This document shows, piece by piece, positions 12,346 to 20,778 of a stretch of 64,000 nucleotides of DNA. This stretch comes from Actinomycetota bacterium (lineage in GTDB: Bacteria; Actinomycetota; Acidimicrobiia; Acidimicrobiales; Ilumatobacteraceae): positions 1 to 64,000 of the forward strand of contig RGCG01000002.1 of NCBI GenBank assembly GCA_009919275.1. The letters are read 5' to 3'. Each line of letters starts with the position of its first letter. Positions within the stretch are counted from its first letter, which is position 1. Under the pieces are notes generated by a model. The model had not been told where the DNA came from. It ran no database searches and saw nothing but the letters and a program-made list of their open reading frames with translations. Position numbers and translations under genes: made by a program.

Positions 12346-13568
12346 CGGGTTTTCCCTTGCTCGTCGAATCGGTCTTCGAAGACGACGTGGTACGTGCGCC
12401 AGGTCGGTCGGGTGGTGCGATCGTCCGGCACCGGCGGGCGCGTTGACGAACGTCGTGCACCTCTTTCCAGCAGGGTCGAGATCATCACGGTGATGGCGCC
12501 GAGCAAACGATCTCCTTCGGATTGCCCGGGCGGCAATCCCCCCGCGAGTTCCTGACCGAGGCATGCATGGAACCCCGACCCAAAGGTGAGCCCCCACGGT
12601 GCAACGCCCTCGGCGATGGTGCGCGAGGGATCGAATCGGTCGGCATCGTCGCCAAAGACGGTCTTGTCCCTGTTCGCGGCGACCATGTCGATGACGACCG
12701 TGTCGCCTGCCGCGAAGCGGTCACCGGTCGGCAATTGGCCGTCCGTTACCGCGCGCCGAACGGATTGTGGGCTTGCCGGGTGGAGTCGTAACGATTCATG
12801 GACGAACCGTTGAAGAAGTTCGGGCTCGTCAACGAGGGTGTGCAGCACTCCGGGTTTTTCTGCATCGTGTTCGAAGCAGTGGTGCAGCGCATGAACGAGT
12901 GCAATCGAGGTGGAATGCGAGCCCACCCACGGAAAGTATGCGACCTCACGTTCGATGACTTCGGACGGCAGACCATGTTCCTCGCGGGCCGCGAGAAGCA
13001 CCGTGAGAACGTCGCGCGGGAGGTCGCTCTCCGGACGATGTCCGGCACGTACGTCGCGGATCAGTGCCTCGCGCCGGTCCCACGCAGGTGCGAGGTAGAC
13101 GGCTCGGACTTCGTCGAGCGCGGCGAGCCCATCGGCGATGATCGCCGCCTTGTCGCCGGTTGCGTGGACGACCGTCGACGCCGCTGAGAGTCGTGCCATG
13201 AGCCCGGCAAGGCGGAGGAAGTCCGACGTGTCCGAACCGATATCGAGACCGGCGACCGAAGCCGCGAGACGCAACATGGCGTGGCGGACGACGGGAACGA
13301 TGTCGATCTCCGAGGTGTCTTCACGGTGAATTGCGAGCGATTCCTCGAGGAGGACCGGAATGAGTTCACGTTCCCAGTACGCGAAGGTGTCCCGCCGAAA
13401 GAGACGGTTTTCGAGTCGGCGCCGGTCGGTGTGTGGTGCGCCGTGAAGGTTCACAATGACGCCATCCATGAGTGCCCGACCCTCGTCGTAGAGGCCCTGG
13501 CGCAGGTCACGGTGGCGCAACGCCTCGCGGGCGGTCACCCACGACTCGAGACGCAAGGTCTCAGCCAC
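12342..13568 (-). CDS. cytochrome P450
   Basis: 408 aa; ExxR (ESLRLHP) and heme motif FGSGFHACLGQELA. Confidence 0.95.
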   Translation of the reverse strand: MAETLRLESWVTAREALRHRDLRQGLYDEGRALMDGVIVNLHGAPHTDRRRLENRLFRRDTFAYWERELIPVLLEESLAIHREDTSEIDIVPVVRHAMLRLAASVAGLDIGSDTSDFLRLAGLMARLSAASTVVHATGDKAAIIADGLAALDEVRAVYLAPAWDRREALIRDVRAGHRPESDLPRDVLTVLLAAREEHGLPSEVIEREVAYFPWVGSHSTSIALVHALHHCFEHDAEKPGVLHTLVDEPELLQRFVHESLRLHPASPQSVRRAVTDGQLPTGDRFAAGDTVVIDMVAANRDKTVFGDDADRFDPSRTIAEGVAPWGLTFGSGFHACLGQELAGGLPPGQSEGDRLLGAITVMISTLLERGARRSSTRPPVPDDRTTRPTWRTYHVVFEDRFDEQGKTR

Positions 13569-14784
13569 GCATCCCTGCGGCGCGCGGATCGAACAACACG
13601 TGGTACGACGACCAGTAGGGCCGACTCGTTGCCGTATCGATTTCTGCCGGCCGACTCGGGTCGGGCTTCACGCCGCGGTCGAACATCGCCTGGACGGCAA
13701 CCGTCGACAGACCGTATTCGTAGTCGGCGGTCTCCTCGGACCGTTCGTTCAGCCCCGCGGCGAGCTCTTGTCCGATGCATGCGTGCATTCCCGATCCGAA
13801 TGAAAGACCCCATCGGCTGACACCCGGGCCCTGCTCACCGCGGTGAGGGTTGAAGTCGGCGGCGTCGGCACCGAACACCGATTTGTCGCGGTTGACCGAC
13901 ATGAGGTCGATGACGACGGTCGACCCGGCGGGTACGACGGTGCCGTTCCGTAGTGTCACGTCGGCAAGCGCACGGCGCATACCCGTCGGGCTCGACGGAT
14001 TGAGACGGATCGTTTCGTAGACCGCGTGTTGAACGAACTCGCGGTTGGTGCGAACGAGCTCGGCGTCTTCGGGGTGTTTGGCGAGCCACCCAAAAAGGTT
14101 GTCGATGGTTCGCACGAACGCAGTTGCCGAGGTATGGGCCCCGGCGAGCAGGAAGAAGGCAATTTCCCGAACCATTGTTTGCTGGTCGATGTGGAGGGAG
14201 TCTTCGTTGCGGAGCAACACCGTGAGAATGTCGAGGGGAAGTGAATCCTCACTGATTTCGCCCGCGCGCCACTTCCGGATGAGTTCGTGACGACGGGCGA
14301 TTGACGGCGCGAGAAACTCGGCCTCGAACCGTCCCATCGAGTCGCTGACCTCGGCCTTCACTTCGTTGGGATCACGAAGGGTGTGGGCGAGGGTTGCACC
14401 CTCGATGAACTTCATCATGTACGAGTACAACCTGTTGGTTTCCTCGGGGGTTCCCAGTGGACGGTCGACCCCCGCATTCAGCGCTGCGAGATTCATCATC
14501 AATTGATGGGACAGATGAACAAGCTCGACCGAGCCGTGGCTGACGTGCGGCGCGAGCGTGTCGTCGATGATGCGGGGGAAATAATCACGTTCGTATCGCA
14601 CCAAAGTTTCACGACGGAACAGTCGGTTCTCGAGTCGGCGCCGCGCGCGGTGTTCGTCGCCATGGAGATTGACGAGTACACCCCCCATGACGATTTCCCC
14701 AGCGTCGTAGAGCGCCTGGCGTAGATCCTTCTGTCGGTAGACGTCGCGCGCGTCTTCATATGAGGTGACGGTGAAGGTCTCCAT
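13561..14784 (-). CDS. cytochrome P450
   Basis: Start at METFTVTSYED; ETIRLNP and FGSGMHACIGQELA. The 675-aa track ORF is an upstream in-frame extension. Confidence 0.95.
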   Translation of the reverse strand: METFTVTSYEDARDVYRQKDLRQALYDAGEIVMGGVLVNLHGDEHRARRRLENRLFRRETLVRYERDYFPRIIDDTLAPHVSHGSVELVHLSHQLMMNLAALNAGVDRPLGTPEETNRLYSYMMKFIEGATLAHTLRDPNEVKAEVSDSMGRFEAEFLAPSIARRHELIRKWRAGEISEDSLPLDILTVLLRNEDSLHIDQQTMVREIAFFLLAGAHTSATAFVRTIDNLFGWLAKHPEDAELVRTNREFVQHAVYETIRLNPSSPTGMRRALADVTLRNGTVVPAGSTVVIDLMSVNRDKSVFGADAADFNPHRGEQGPGVSRWGLSFGSGMHACIGQELAAGLNERSEETADYEYGLSTVAVQAMFDRGVKPDPSRPAEIDTATSRPYWSSYHVLFDPRAAGMRG

Positions 14785-15572
14785 CAGTTCTCCTCTTTTG
14801 TTGGGTTCGGTTTTTCGGTGATGATGCCGAGACTCAGTCCGCCATCGACGCTGACGACGGCACCGGTTGTCCAGTCGGCCAGTGAGAGGTATTCCACGCA
14901 CTCGGCGATTTCTTCCGTCGTCCCGATTCGGCCGAGCGCGTGGTGGGTCGCCATTGACTCGAGCCGCGCCATTGCCTCGTCGTGGGTGAAGTCGCCGGAT
15001 CGTTCGTTGATCTCGGTGGGTACCGCACCCGGTCGAACGGCATTCACGCGCACCCCACGCGGGCCGAGCTCGGCAGCAAGCACACGGGTGAGCGTTTCGA
15101 CGGCACCCTTGCTGATGGCATACGGGGCAGCCCCCGGATACGCGCGCTTCGTGTAGATGCTGCCGATGAAAATCACTGCGCCGCGTGCGGCGATGAGATG
15201 GGGGAGAGCGGCCTGCGTCAGCATCATCCCGCCGATCACGTTGGTGGCGAGGATCGATGCCAGACCTTCGTCGGTCCATTCCTCGATGGGCCGGCGCCAC
15301 ATGTTGCCGGCGTTCGAGACGAGTACGTCGATCGCGCCGCCGTGCCGTACGGCCGTGTCGATGATCGCGGCACGATCGTTCGCCGAGGTGACGTCGGCGA
15401 CGAGCCAGGTGCATGCCGAGCCGAGATCGTCGGCAACGGCGCGCAACTTCTCCTCGCGACGTCCGCAGATTGTGACGCGCGCACCGCCGTTCACGAATCG
15501 GCGCGCAACGCCTTCGCCGATGCCCGACCCACCGCCGGTGACGACGACGGAGAGGCCATTCATGGATCGCAT
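14784..15572 (-). CDS. short-chain dehydrogenase/reductase
   Basis: TGGGSGIG, SNAG, YAISK motifs. Confidence 0.93.
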   Translation of the reverse strand: MRSMNGLSVVVTGGGSGIGEGVARRFVNGGARVTICGRREEKLRAVADDLGSACTWLVADVTSANDRAAIIDTAVRHGGAIDVLVSNAGNMWRRPIEEWTDEGLASILATNVIGGMMLTQAALPHLIAARGAVIFIGSIYTKRAYPGAAPYAISKGAVETLTRVLAAELGPRGVRVNAVRPGAVPTEINERSGDFTHDEAMARLESMATHHALGRIGTTEEIAECVEYLSLADWTTGAVVSVDGGLSLGIITEKPNPTKEEN

Positions 15573-16318
15573 CAGCGCGTGTTCCCACTGCCGACGGAGT
15601 CGACGGACTGGGGACGCGGAAGACGACTGATCACCGACATCGTGACGCCGCCATCGACGAGCAGGTTCTGGCCGGTGATGTATGAAGCGTCAGGCGAACA
15701 CAGGAAAGCAACGACGTTCGCGATGTCGTCTCCCGAGCCGAGTCGGCCGAGCGGAACCGCGCCCTCGCGTGCCGCACGAGCCTGCGGATCCGCATAGATC
15801 GGAGCACCCATGCCCGCGTTGATGAGCCCCGGGGCAATGGCGTTCACCCGGATGCCGTGTGTGCCCCATTCAATTGCCATCTGTTGGGTGAGAAGGGCGA
15901 CCGCCGATTTGGTCGCCCCGTACGACCCACCGTTCGGCCCGGGCGCGACACCGTTCATTGATGTGATGTTGATGATCGTGCCGGCGGTTCCATCGGCGAT
16001 CATTCGCACCGCTGCAGCGCGCGCGACATTGAAGGTTCCGATGAGATTGACGTCGACGACCGAGCGAAAGTCGGCGTGCGACATTGTGAGCAGCGGTCCG
16101 AATCGGACGATGCCGGCGTTGTTCACCACGACATCGGGCGTGTTGTCGAGGGCCGCGATCGCTTTGTCAACGGCCGATGCATCGGTGATGTCGAGAGCAA
16201 GATCGATGTCGGGTCCGGAAACATCGACACGAACGACCTGAAATCCCTCGAGTTCGAGCCTGCGGCAAATCGAACTACCGATTCCGCCTGCGGCTCCCGT
16301 GACGATTGCGGTCTTCAT
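15572..16318 (-). CDS. short-chain dehydrogenase/reductase
   Basis: TGAAGGIG, NNAG, YGATK motifs. Confidence 0.93.
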   Translation of the reverse strand: MKTAIVTGAAGGIGSSICRRLELEGFQVVRVDVSGPDIDLALDITDASAVDKAIAALDNTPDVVVNNAGIVRFGPLLTMSHADFRSVVDVNLIGTFNVARAAAVRMIADGTAGTIINITSMNGVAPGPNGGSYGATKSAVALLTQQMAIEWGTHGIRVNAIAPGLINAGMGAPIYADPQARAAREGAVPLGRLGSGDDIANVVAFLCSPDASYITGQNLLVDGGVTMSVISRLPRPQSVDSVGSGNTR

Positions 16319-16363
16319 TGTGTTCGCCCCACCCGTTCCGCGCCCCGACGGCGCCCCCCGATG

Positions 16364-17689
16364 TTAGGGGTGAACGAGTTCCCACGTGAGGGGCACGGCC
16401 GACCAGGCCTCGACGCGTTCCCCGCGCAGGGGTGCGCGGTCGGGAATCGGCGTGAGATCCACCTCTTTGCCGCGGGAGAGGAGGTGACGGAAGCGGGACT
16501 TGTCGCCAAGAACGCTGATGTCGGTCTCGGGATGGCCGTCGAGGACGAGGATGTCCGCCTTGGCGCCCGGTGTGATGACGCCGATCTCTCCTTTTTGGTC
16601 GAGCGCGATCGCATTGGTGGATGTACCGCAGGCGATGGCCTCGAGCGGACTGAGACCGAGTTGGTTCACGAACACTTCCATCTCGCGTGCGTGCCAGTGG
16701 CCGTAGGGAGTGATTGAAAATCCGCTTTCTGAACCGCAGAGGAGCGGTACCCCCGCGTCGTACGCGCGACGGAGGCGTGCCCCGGTTTCCTCCATCTCAC
16801 CGGCGAAAACGGCCTGCGCCCCGGTGGTCGCACCGGCCTTCGCGCCGTACTCGGCGAGGTTGGCCAGGAACGTGAAGACGGGGCCAACGGTGACGTTGCG
16901 CTCGACGATTGCTTCGAGCGCTCGCTCACCCAGGTACGAAGCGTGCCAGATGATGTCGACGCCTGCCAGTGCGCAGTCGAGGGTTGCCTGGTCGCCACGG
17001 CTGTGCGCGGTGACCCGAACCCCGAGGTCGTGAGCGGTGTCGCACACAACCTTCAATTCTTCACGCGTCCACACCTGTATCTCACCCTTGCGTGCGGGAA
17101 TGAGTCCGGTGACGTGGATCTTGATGATGTCGGCACCGTCTTTGACCTGGCGGCGCACGACACGAATCATTTCGTCCTTGCTGCGGACGACCTCGGCATA
17201 GCCCGCGGTGCCCTCGTTGGGAATCATTCGCCCCGCGGTGCCACCGACAGCGGTCATGAGCGCGAAGGTTCCCGACTTCATTCGGGGACCTTCGGTGATG
17301 CCCGCCTCGATGGCGTCACGCAACGCGGGTCCGATGTTGAAGAGTCCGTCGACGTCGAGAAAGCTCGTCACGCCTGCGCGGAGGATCTTTCGAGCGTTGT
17401 GTGCCGCGAGCAGTGCAGCCGAGATTGGCTCACGCCTGTTGAACAACTCGTCGTTGCTCGCAGGTTCGCCGAGAGTCACGTGCACGTGGGCATCGATGAG
17501 TCCCGGCATGACCGTGAGGTCGGTTGCATCGATGATCTTCACGTCCGCCGCGCGCTCGGCGGCGCGTGACTCGGCGTCGGGACCAACCGCGACAATGAGG
17601 TCGCCGTCGGTGAGTACCGAAGTGGAGCGCTGCGGGGCGGAGCCGGTTCCGTCGATGACGTTCCCGTTGCGCAGGAGAATGGCTGCCAT
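16364..17689 (-). CDS. amidohydrolase family protein (imidazolonepropionase/prolidase-like)
   Basis: 441 aa; VMPGLIDAHVHV and C-terminal AKADILVLDG. Confidence 0.9.
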   Translation of the reverse strand: MAAILLRNGNVIDGTGSAPQRSTSVLTDGDLIVAVGPDAESRAAERAADVKIIDATDLTVMPGLIDAHVHVTLGEPASNDELFNRREPISAALLAAHNARKILRAGVTSFLDVDGLFNIGPALRDAIEAGITEGPRMKSGTFALMTAVGGTAGRMIPNEGTAGYAEVVRSKDEMIRVVRRQVKDGADIIKIHVTGLIPARKGEIQVWTREELKVVCDTAHDLGVRVTAHSRGDQATLDCALAGVDIIWHASYLGERALEAIVERNVTVGPVFTFLANLAEYGAKAGATTGAQAVFAGEMEETGARLRRAYDAGVPLLCGSESGFSITPYGHWHAREMEVFVNQLGLSPLEAIACGTSTNAIALDQKGEIGVITPGAKADILVLDGHPETDISVLGDKSRFRHLLSRGKEVDLTPIPDRAPLRGERVEAWSAVPLTWELVHP

Positions 17690-17698
17690 GCCCGCAGT

Positions 17699-19585
17699 CT
17701 AGAGAACGAAATTGACGAGGCAGTGGGGGTTGGCGAGTGCCTCGGTGTTGCGGACTGCGCGACCGTTGACGACGTCGGCCACGGCAAGTTCGCTCAGTTT
17801 GCCCGATCGTGTCCGGGGCAGTTCCGGTACTTCGACGATGAGCGAGGGAACGTGACGCGGCGTCAGTCGTGACCGAATCAGATTGCGAACGCGCGCTTGA
17901 AACTCATCGTTCAGTTGTTTGCCGACGACAGGTACAACGAAGAGCACGATCCGCGAGTCGTTCTCCCACGACTGACCGACGGCGAGGCACTCGAGGACGT
18001 CGACGTCTTCTTCGACGACGGCATACAACTCGGCGGTGCCGATTCTCACCCCGGCGACGTTGAGAGTCGCGTCGGACCGGCCATGGATGACGAATCCGCC
18101 GGACGATGTTCGGGTGGCGAAGTCTCCGTGGGTCCACAGCCCGGGAAATCGCGCGAAGTACGCGTGTTCGAACCGTGAGCCATCATCGCCCCAGAAGCCC
18201 AACGGCACCGAGGGGAATGAATTCGCACAGACGAGCTCGCCGACGCGGTTGACGATTTCCTGTCCGTCGTCGTCGACGACACGAACGTCCATGCCGAGCA
18301 TCGTTCCTTGGATTTCTCCCCGCGTGACCGGCTTCGTTGGGTCTCCTCCGACGAAACAGCCGCACAGGTCGGTGCCACCCGAGATTGAGGCGAGGTGAAC
18401 GTCGCCAAGCCGTTGGTAAACCCAGTCGAAGCCGTCGGGTGCGAGTGGTGATCCGGTCGAGCACACCGTCCGCAGTGCGGACAGATCGCGCGTTGATCGG
18501 GGTGCGACGGCGTTCTTTCGCATCGCATCGATGTATTTGGCCGACGTGCCGAACAGTGTGAGTCGTTCGCTCTCGCAGAGATCCCACAACCGGTCGATCT
18601 GTGGGTGCGTCGGGCTGCCGTCATACAGAACGATGGCGGCGCCCGATGCAAGCATCGACACCAACCAGTTCCACATCATCCAGCCGCATGTCGTGAAATA
18701 AAAGACGCGATCACCGGGCCTCACATCGCAGTGCAGCTGCTGTTCCTTCAGGTGCATCAGCAGAACCCCCGCGGCGCGATGCACGATGCACTTGGGTTTT
18801 CCCGTGGTTCCCGAGGTGTAGAGGATCGTCCCCGGGTGATCGAAGTGGAACTGTGGACGCGGTCCTTCGTCGGCCGTTCCGCGGTAGTCGGCCCACGGTG
18901 TGGCGTCGTCGGGACACTCACCGACCACGACGGTACGAACGAGGCCGGGCAGCTCGGAGCGAATCTGCGCCAGAGTGTGGGTCAGATCGATGGTCTTCCC
19001 CGCGTACCGATAGTGGCTTGCCGCAAGCAGAACCGTCGGCGTGGTCTGACCAAAACGTTCGAGGACACCGTGCGCACCGAAGTCCGCGGATGTCGACGTG
19101 AACGTTGCACCAACGTGCATCGTGGCAAGAAAGAGGACAACCGTCTCGCGCACGTTCGGCATCCATGCCGCCACTCGGTGACCGGGGCCGACGCCGTCGT
19201 TACTGAGTGCGGCTGCGACCGCCGCGACTTCGTGTCGAAGTTCGTTCCATGTCGTCGTGCGGCGGGCTCCCGTTTCATCCACTTCGATGATTGCATCGCG
19301 CGCGCCGTCGCCTTCACGGACCTGCAGCAACGTGTCAACGACGTTCAGACGCGCGTCGGGAAAGTAGGACGTGCCGCGCGGTCCGGGACCGTGCACGAGT
19401 GCCGCCCGCTCTCCGCTCTCTCCTTGCATGCCGCAGAAACCCCAGAGGGCCTTCCAGAACGAATCGTTATCCGCGAGAGCAACACGTCGTGCCTCATCGG
19501 TGTCGAAGGCCCCGATCGTCCCGAGGAATCGATGCATGTTCGAGCGTTCAATCGCGTCAAACCGGGGTGTCCAGAGCGTCGACAT
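17699..19585 (-). CDS. acetoacetyl-CoA synthetase / acyl-CoA ligase
   Basis: 628 aa; ILYTSGTTGKPKCIVH, HGRSDATLNVAGVRIGTAELY, C-terminal RTRSGKLSE. Confidence 0.93.
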   Translation of the reverse strand: MSTLWTPRFDAIERSNMHRFLGTIGAFDTDEARRVALADNDSFWKALWGFCGMQGESGERAALVHGPGPRGTSYFPDARLNVVDTLLQVREGDGARDAIIEVDETGARRTTTWNELRHEVAAVAAALSNDGVGPGHRVAAWMPNVRETVVLFLATMHVGATFTSTSADFGAHGVLERFGQTTPTVLLAASHYRYAGKTIDLTHTLAQIRSELPGLVRTVVVGECPDDATPWADYRGTADEGPRPQFHFDHPGTILYTSGTTGKPKCIVHRAAGVLLMHLKEQQLHCDVRPGDRVFYFTTCGWMMWNWLVSMLASGAAIVLYDGSPTHPQIDRLWDLCESERLTLFGTSAKYIDAMRKNAVAPRSTRDLSALRTVCSTGSPLAPDGFDWVYQRLGDVHLASISGGTDLCGCFVGGDPTKPVTRGEIQGTMLGMDVRVVDDDGQEIVNRVGELVCANSFPSVPLGFWGDDGSRFEHAYFARFPGLWTHGDFATRTSSGGFVIHGRSDATLNVAGVRIGTAELYAVVEEDVDVLECLAVGQSWENDSRIVLFVVPVVGKQLNDEFQARVRNLIRSRLTPRHVPSLIVEVPELPRTRSGKLSELAVADVVNGRAVRNTEALANPHCLVNFVL

Positions 19586-19596
19586 CGGCTTGGACG

Positions 19597-20187
19597 CTAG
19601 TTGTCGTCGTGCACCGTCGGTGGCGGAACAATCGAGCCGAACAACTCACTCGGTGTGCGGCCGTGGTCACCCAGCCAGACGGTGTCGACCCGAAGACCGG
19701 CGTCCTCGACTTCGGCCACCGTGATGCAGGCGACCGCACCGAGGAACCGCCGGGCATCGCTGTTGTCCGGATCGAGCGTTCCGCCTTCAAGCCGGGTCAA
19801 CAGGCCGAACGGGTTCTCGAACGGGATCACGCCGGCGACGTCATCGGCCACGCTTGCGACAACCTCGTCGACGAAATGGGACCAGTGTCGATCGGCGCTG
19901 CGGTCGTCGGAGAAACCTCGATCATCGATGAACCAGCCCGGCACCTTGCGGCCGCACAGCGATACGTGCGGCCGAATGCCGAGCGACGTCGTACCCGCGG
20001 CAAACTCGATCAGGCGTTCGCGGACGGCTTCATCCACTCGTCCCGGTCGGGAAACGAAGTCGGTCCATGGAATGCGCAGGCGGACGTCACGGCAACCAAC
20101 GGATGCGAGACGCGCGAGATCGGCAAGTCGACGCTCAACTTCGTCGTGTGTTGCTGGGAGGGTTGCGCGGGTTGCGAACCGGACCAT
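19597..20187 (-). CDS. conserved hypothetical protein, possibly TIM-barrel glycosidase-like
   Basis: Open frame (MVRFATRATLPATHDEVERRLADLARL...); start chosen to avoid overlap with the cyclase gene. Confidence 0.5.
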   Translation of the reverse strand: MVRFATRATLPATHDEVERRLADLARLASVGCRDVRLRIPWTDFVSRPGRVDEAVRERLIEFAAGTTSLGIRPHVSLCGRKVPGWFIDDRGFSDDRSADRHWSHFVDEVVASVADDVAGVIPFENPFGLLTRLEGGTLDPDNSDARRFLGAVACITVAEVEDAGLRVDTVWLGDHGRTPSELFGSIVPPPTVHDDN

Positions 20188-20192
20188 TCGTG

Positions 20193-20744
20193 TCACATCA
20201 CGAAGGGGGACCGTGTCCACAGCTCGCCGGTGTCGTTCCGGTCGGCGATGACGGGGTCGCCCGACAGCGTGACGACGGCGAGGGGTTCGCTGAATCCGCG
20301 GAGCTCGAGCGGGCTGTGTTCGATGGTGCGGACGCCTTCGGGCAGGGTTTCGATTTGGTCGACCGGAATGAGGACTTCGAAGGCCCCGGCGGCGTCGCAG
20401 AGACGCGCTGCGGTGTTGACGGCGGAGCCGATGTAGTCGTCACCTTCGAACAACAGGGCGTAGCCGGTTGACAGGCCGATGCGCAGGGTGAGTGGTGCAC
20501 AAACGGTGGCCGCGCGACGTTGGAGCTCCATCGAAAAGACAACCGCGTCGGCCTGGTCGACGGCGACGATCATGAGACCGTCACCCAACCATTTGGCGAT
20601 GCGAACCCCGCGTTCCGAGGCGACATCGCGGGCGACGGCCCGAAACGAGGCGAGCAGCTTGCCGGCGGCGTCGTCGCCGTGCACTTCCGTGAAATGCGTG
20701 AACCCGGAAAGGTCGACGAAGGCGAAGGTGCGGGGGACGCGCAT
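20193..20744 (-). CDS. class III adenylate/guanylate cyclase domain protein
   Basis: FVDLSGFTHFT, KWLGDGLM, IGSAVNTAARLCD cyclase homology motifs. Confidence 0.85.
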   Translation of the reverse strand: MRVPRTFAFVDLSGFTHFTEVHGDDAAGKLLASFRAVARDVASERGVRIAKWLGDGLMIVAVDQADAVVFSMELQRRAATVCAPLTLRIGLSTGYALLFEGDDYIGSAVNTAARLCDAAGAFEVLIPVDQIETLPEGVRTIEHSPLELRGFSEPLAVVTLSGDPVIADRNDTGELWTRSPFVM

Positions 20745-20778
20745 GCACCTTCAGGTTACGCCAAGTAGGTTCTTTTCC

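Noticed and set aside
6779-20744. Mobile genomic island with integrase
   Set aside because: No integrase, transposase, tRNA or terminal repeats found; only gene content and split partner genes suggest insertion.
20479-20778. N-terminal extension of the VWA ORF
   Set aside because: Overlaps the cyclase gene on the other strand; ATG 20779 is preceded by TAGGTT-N7 and begins recognisable sequence.
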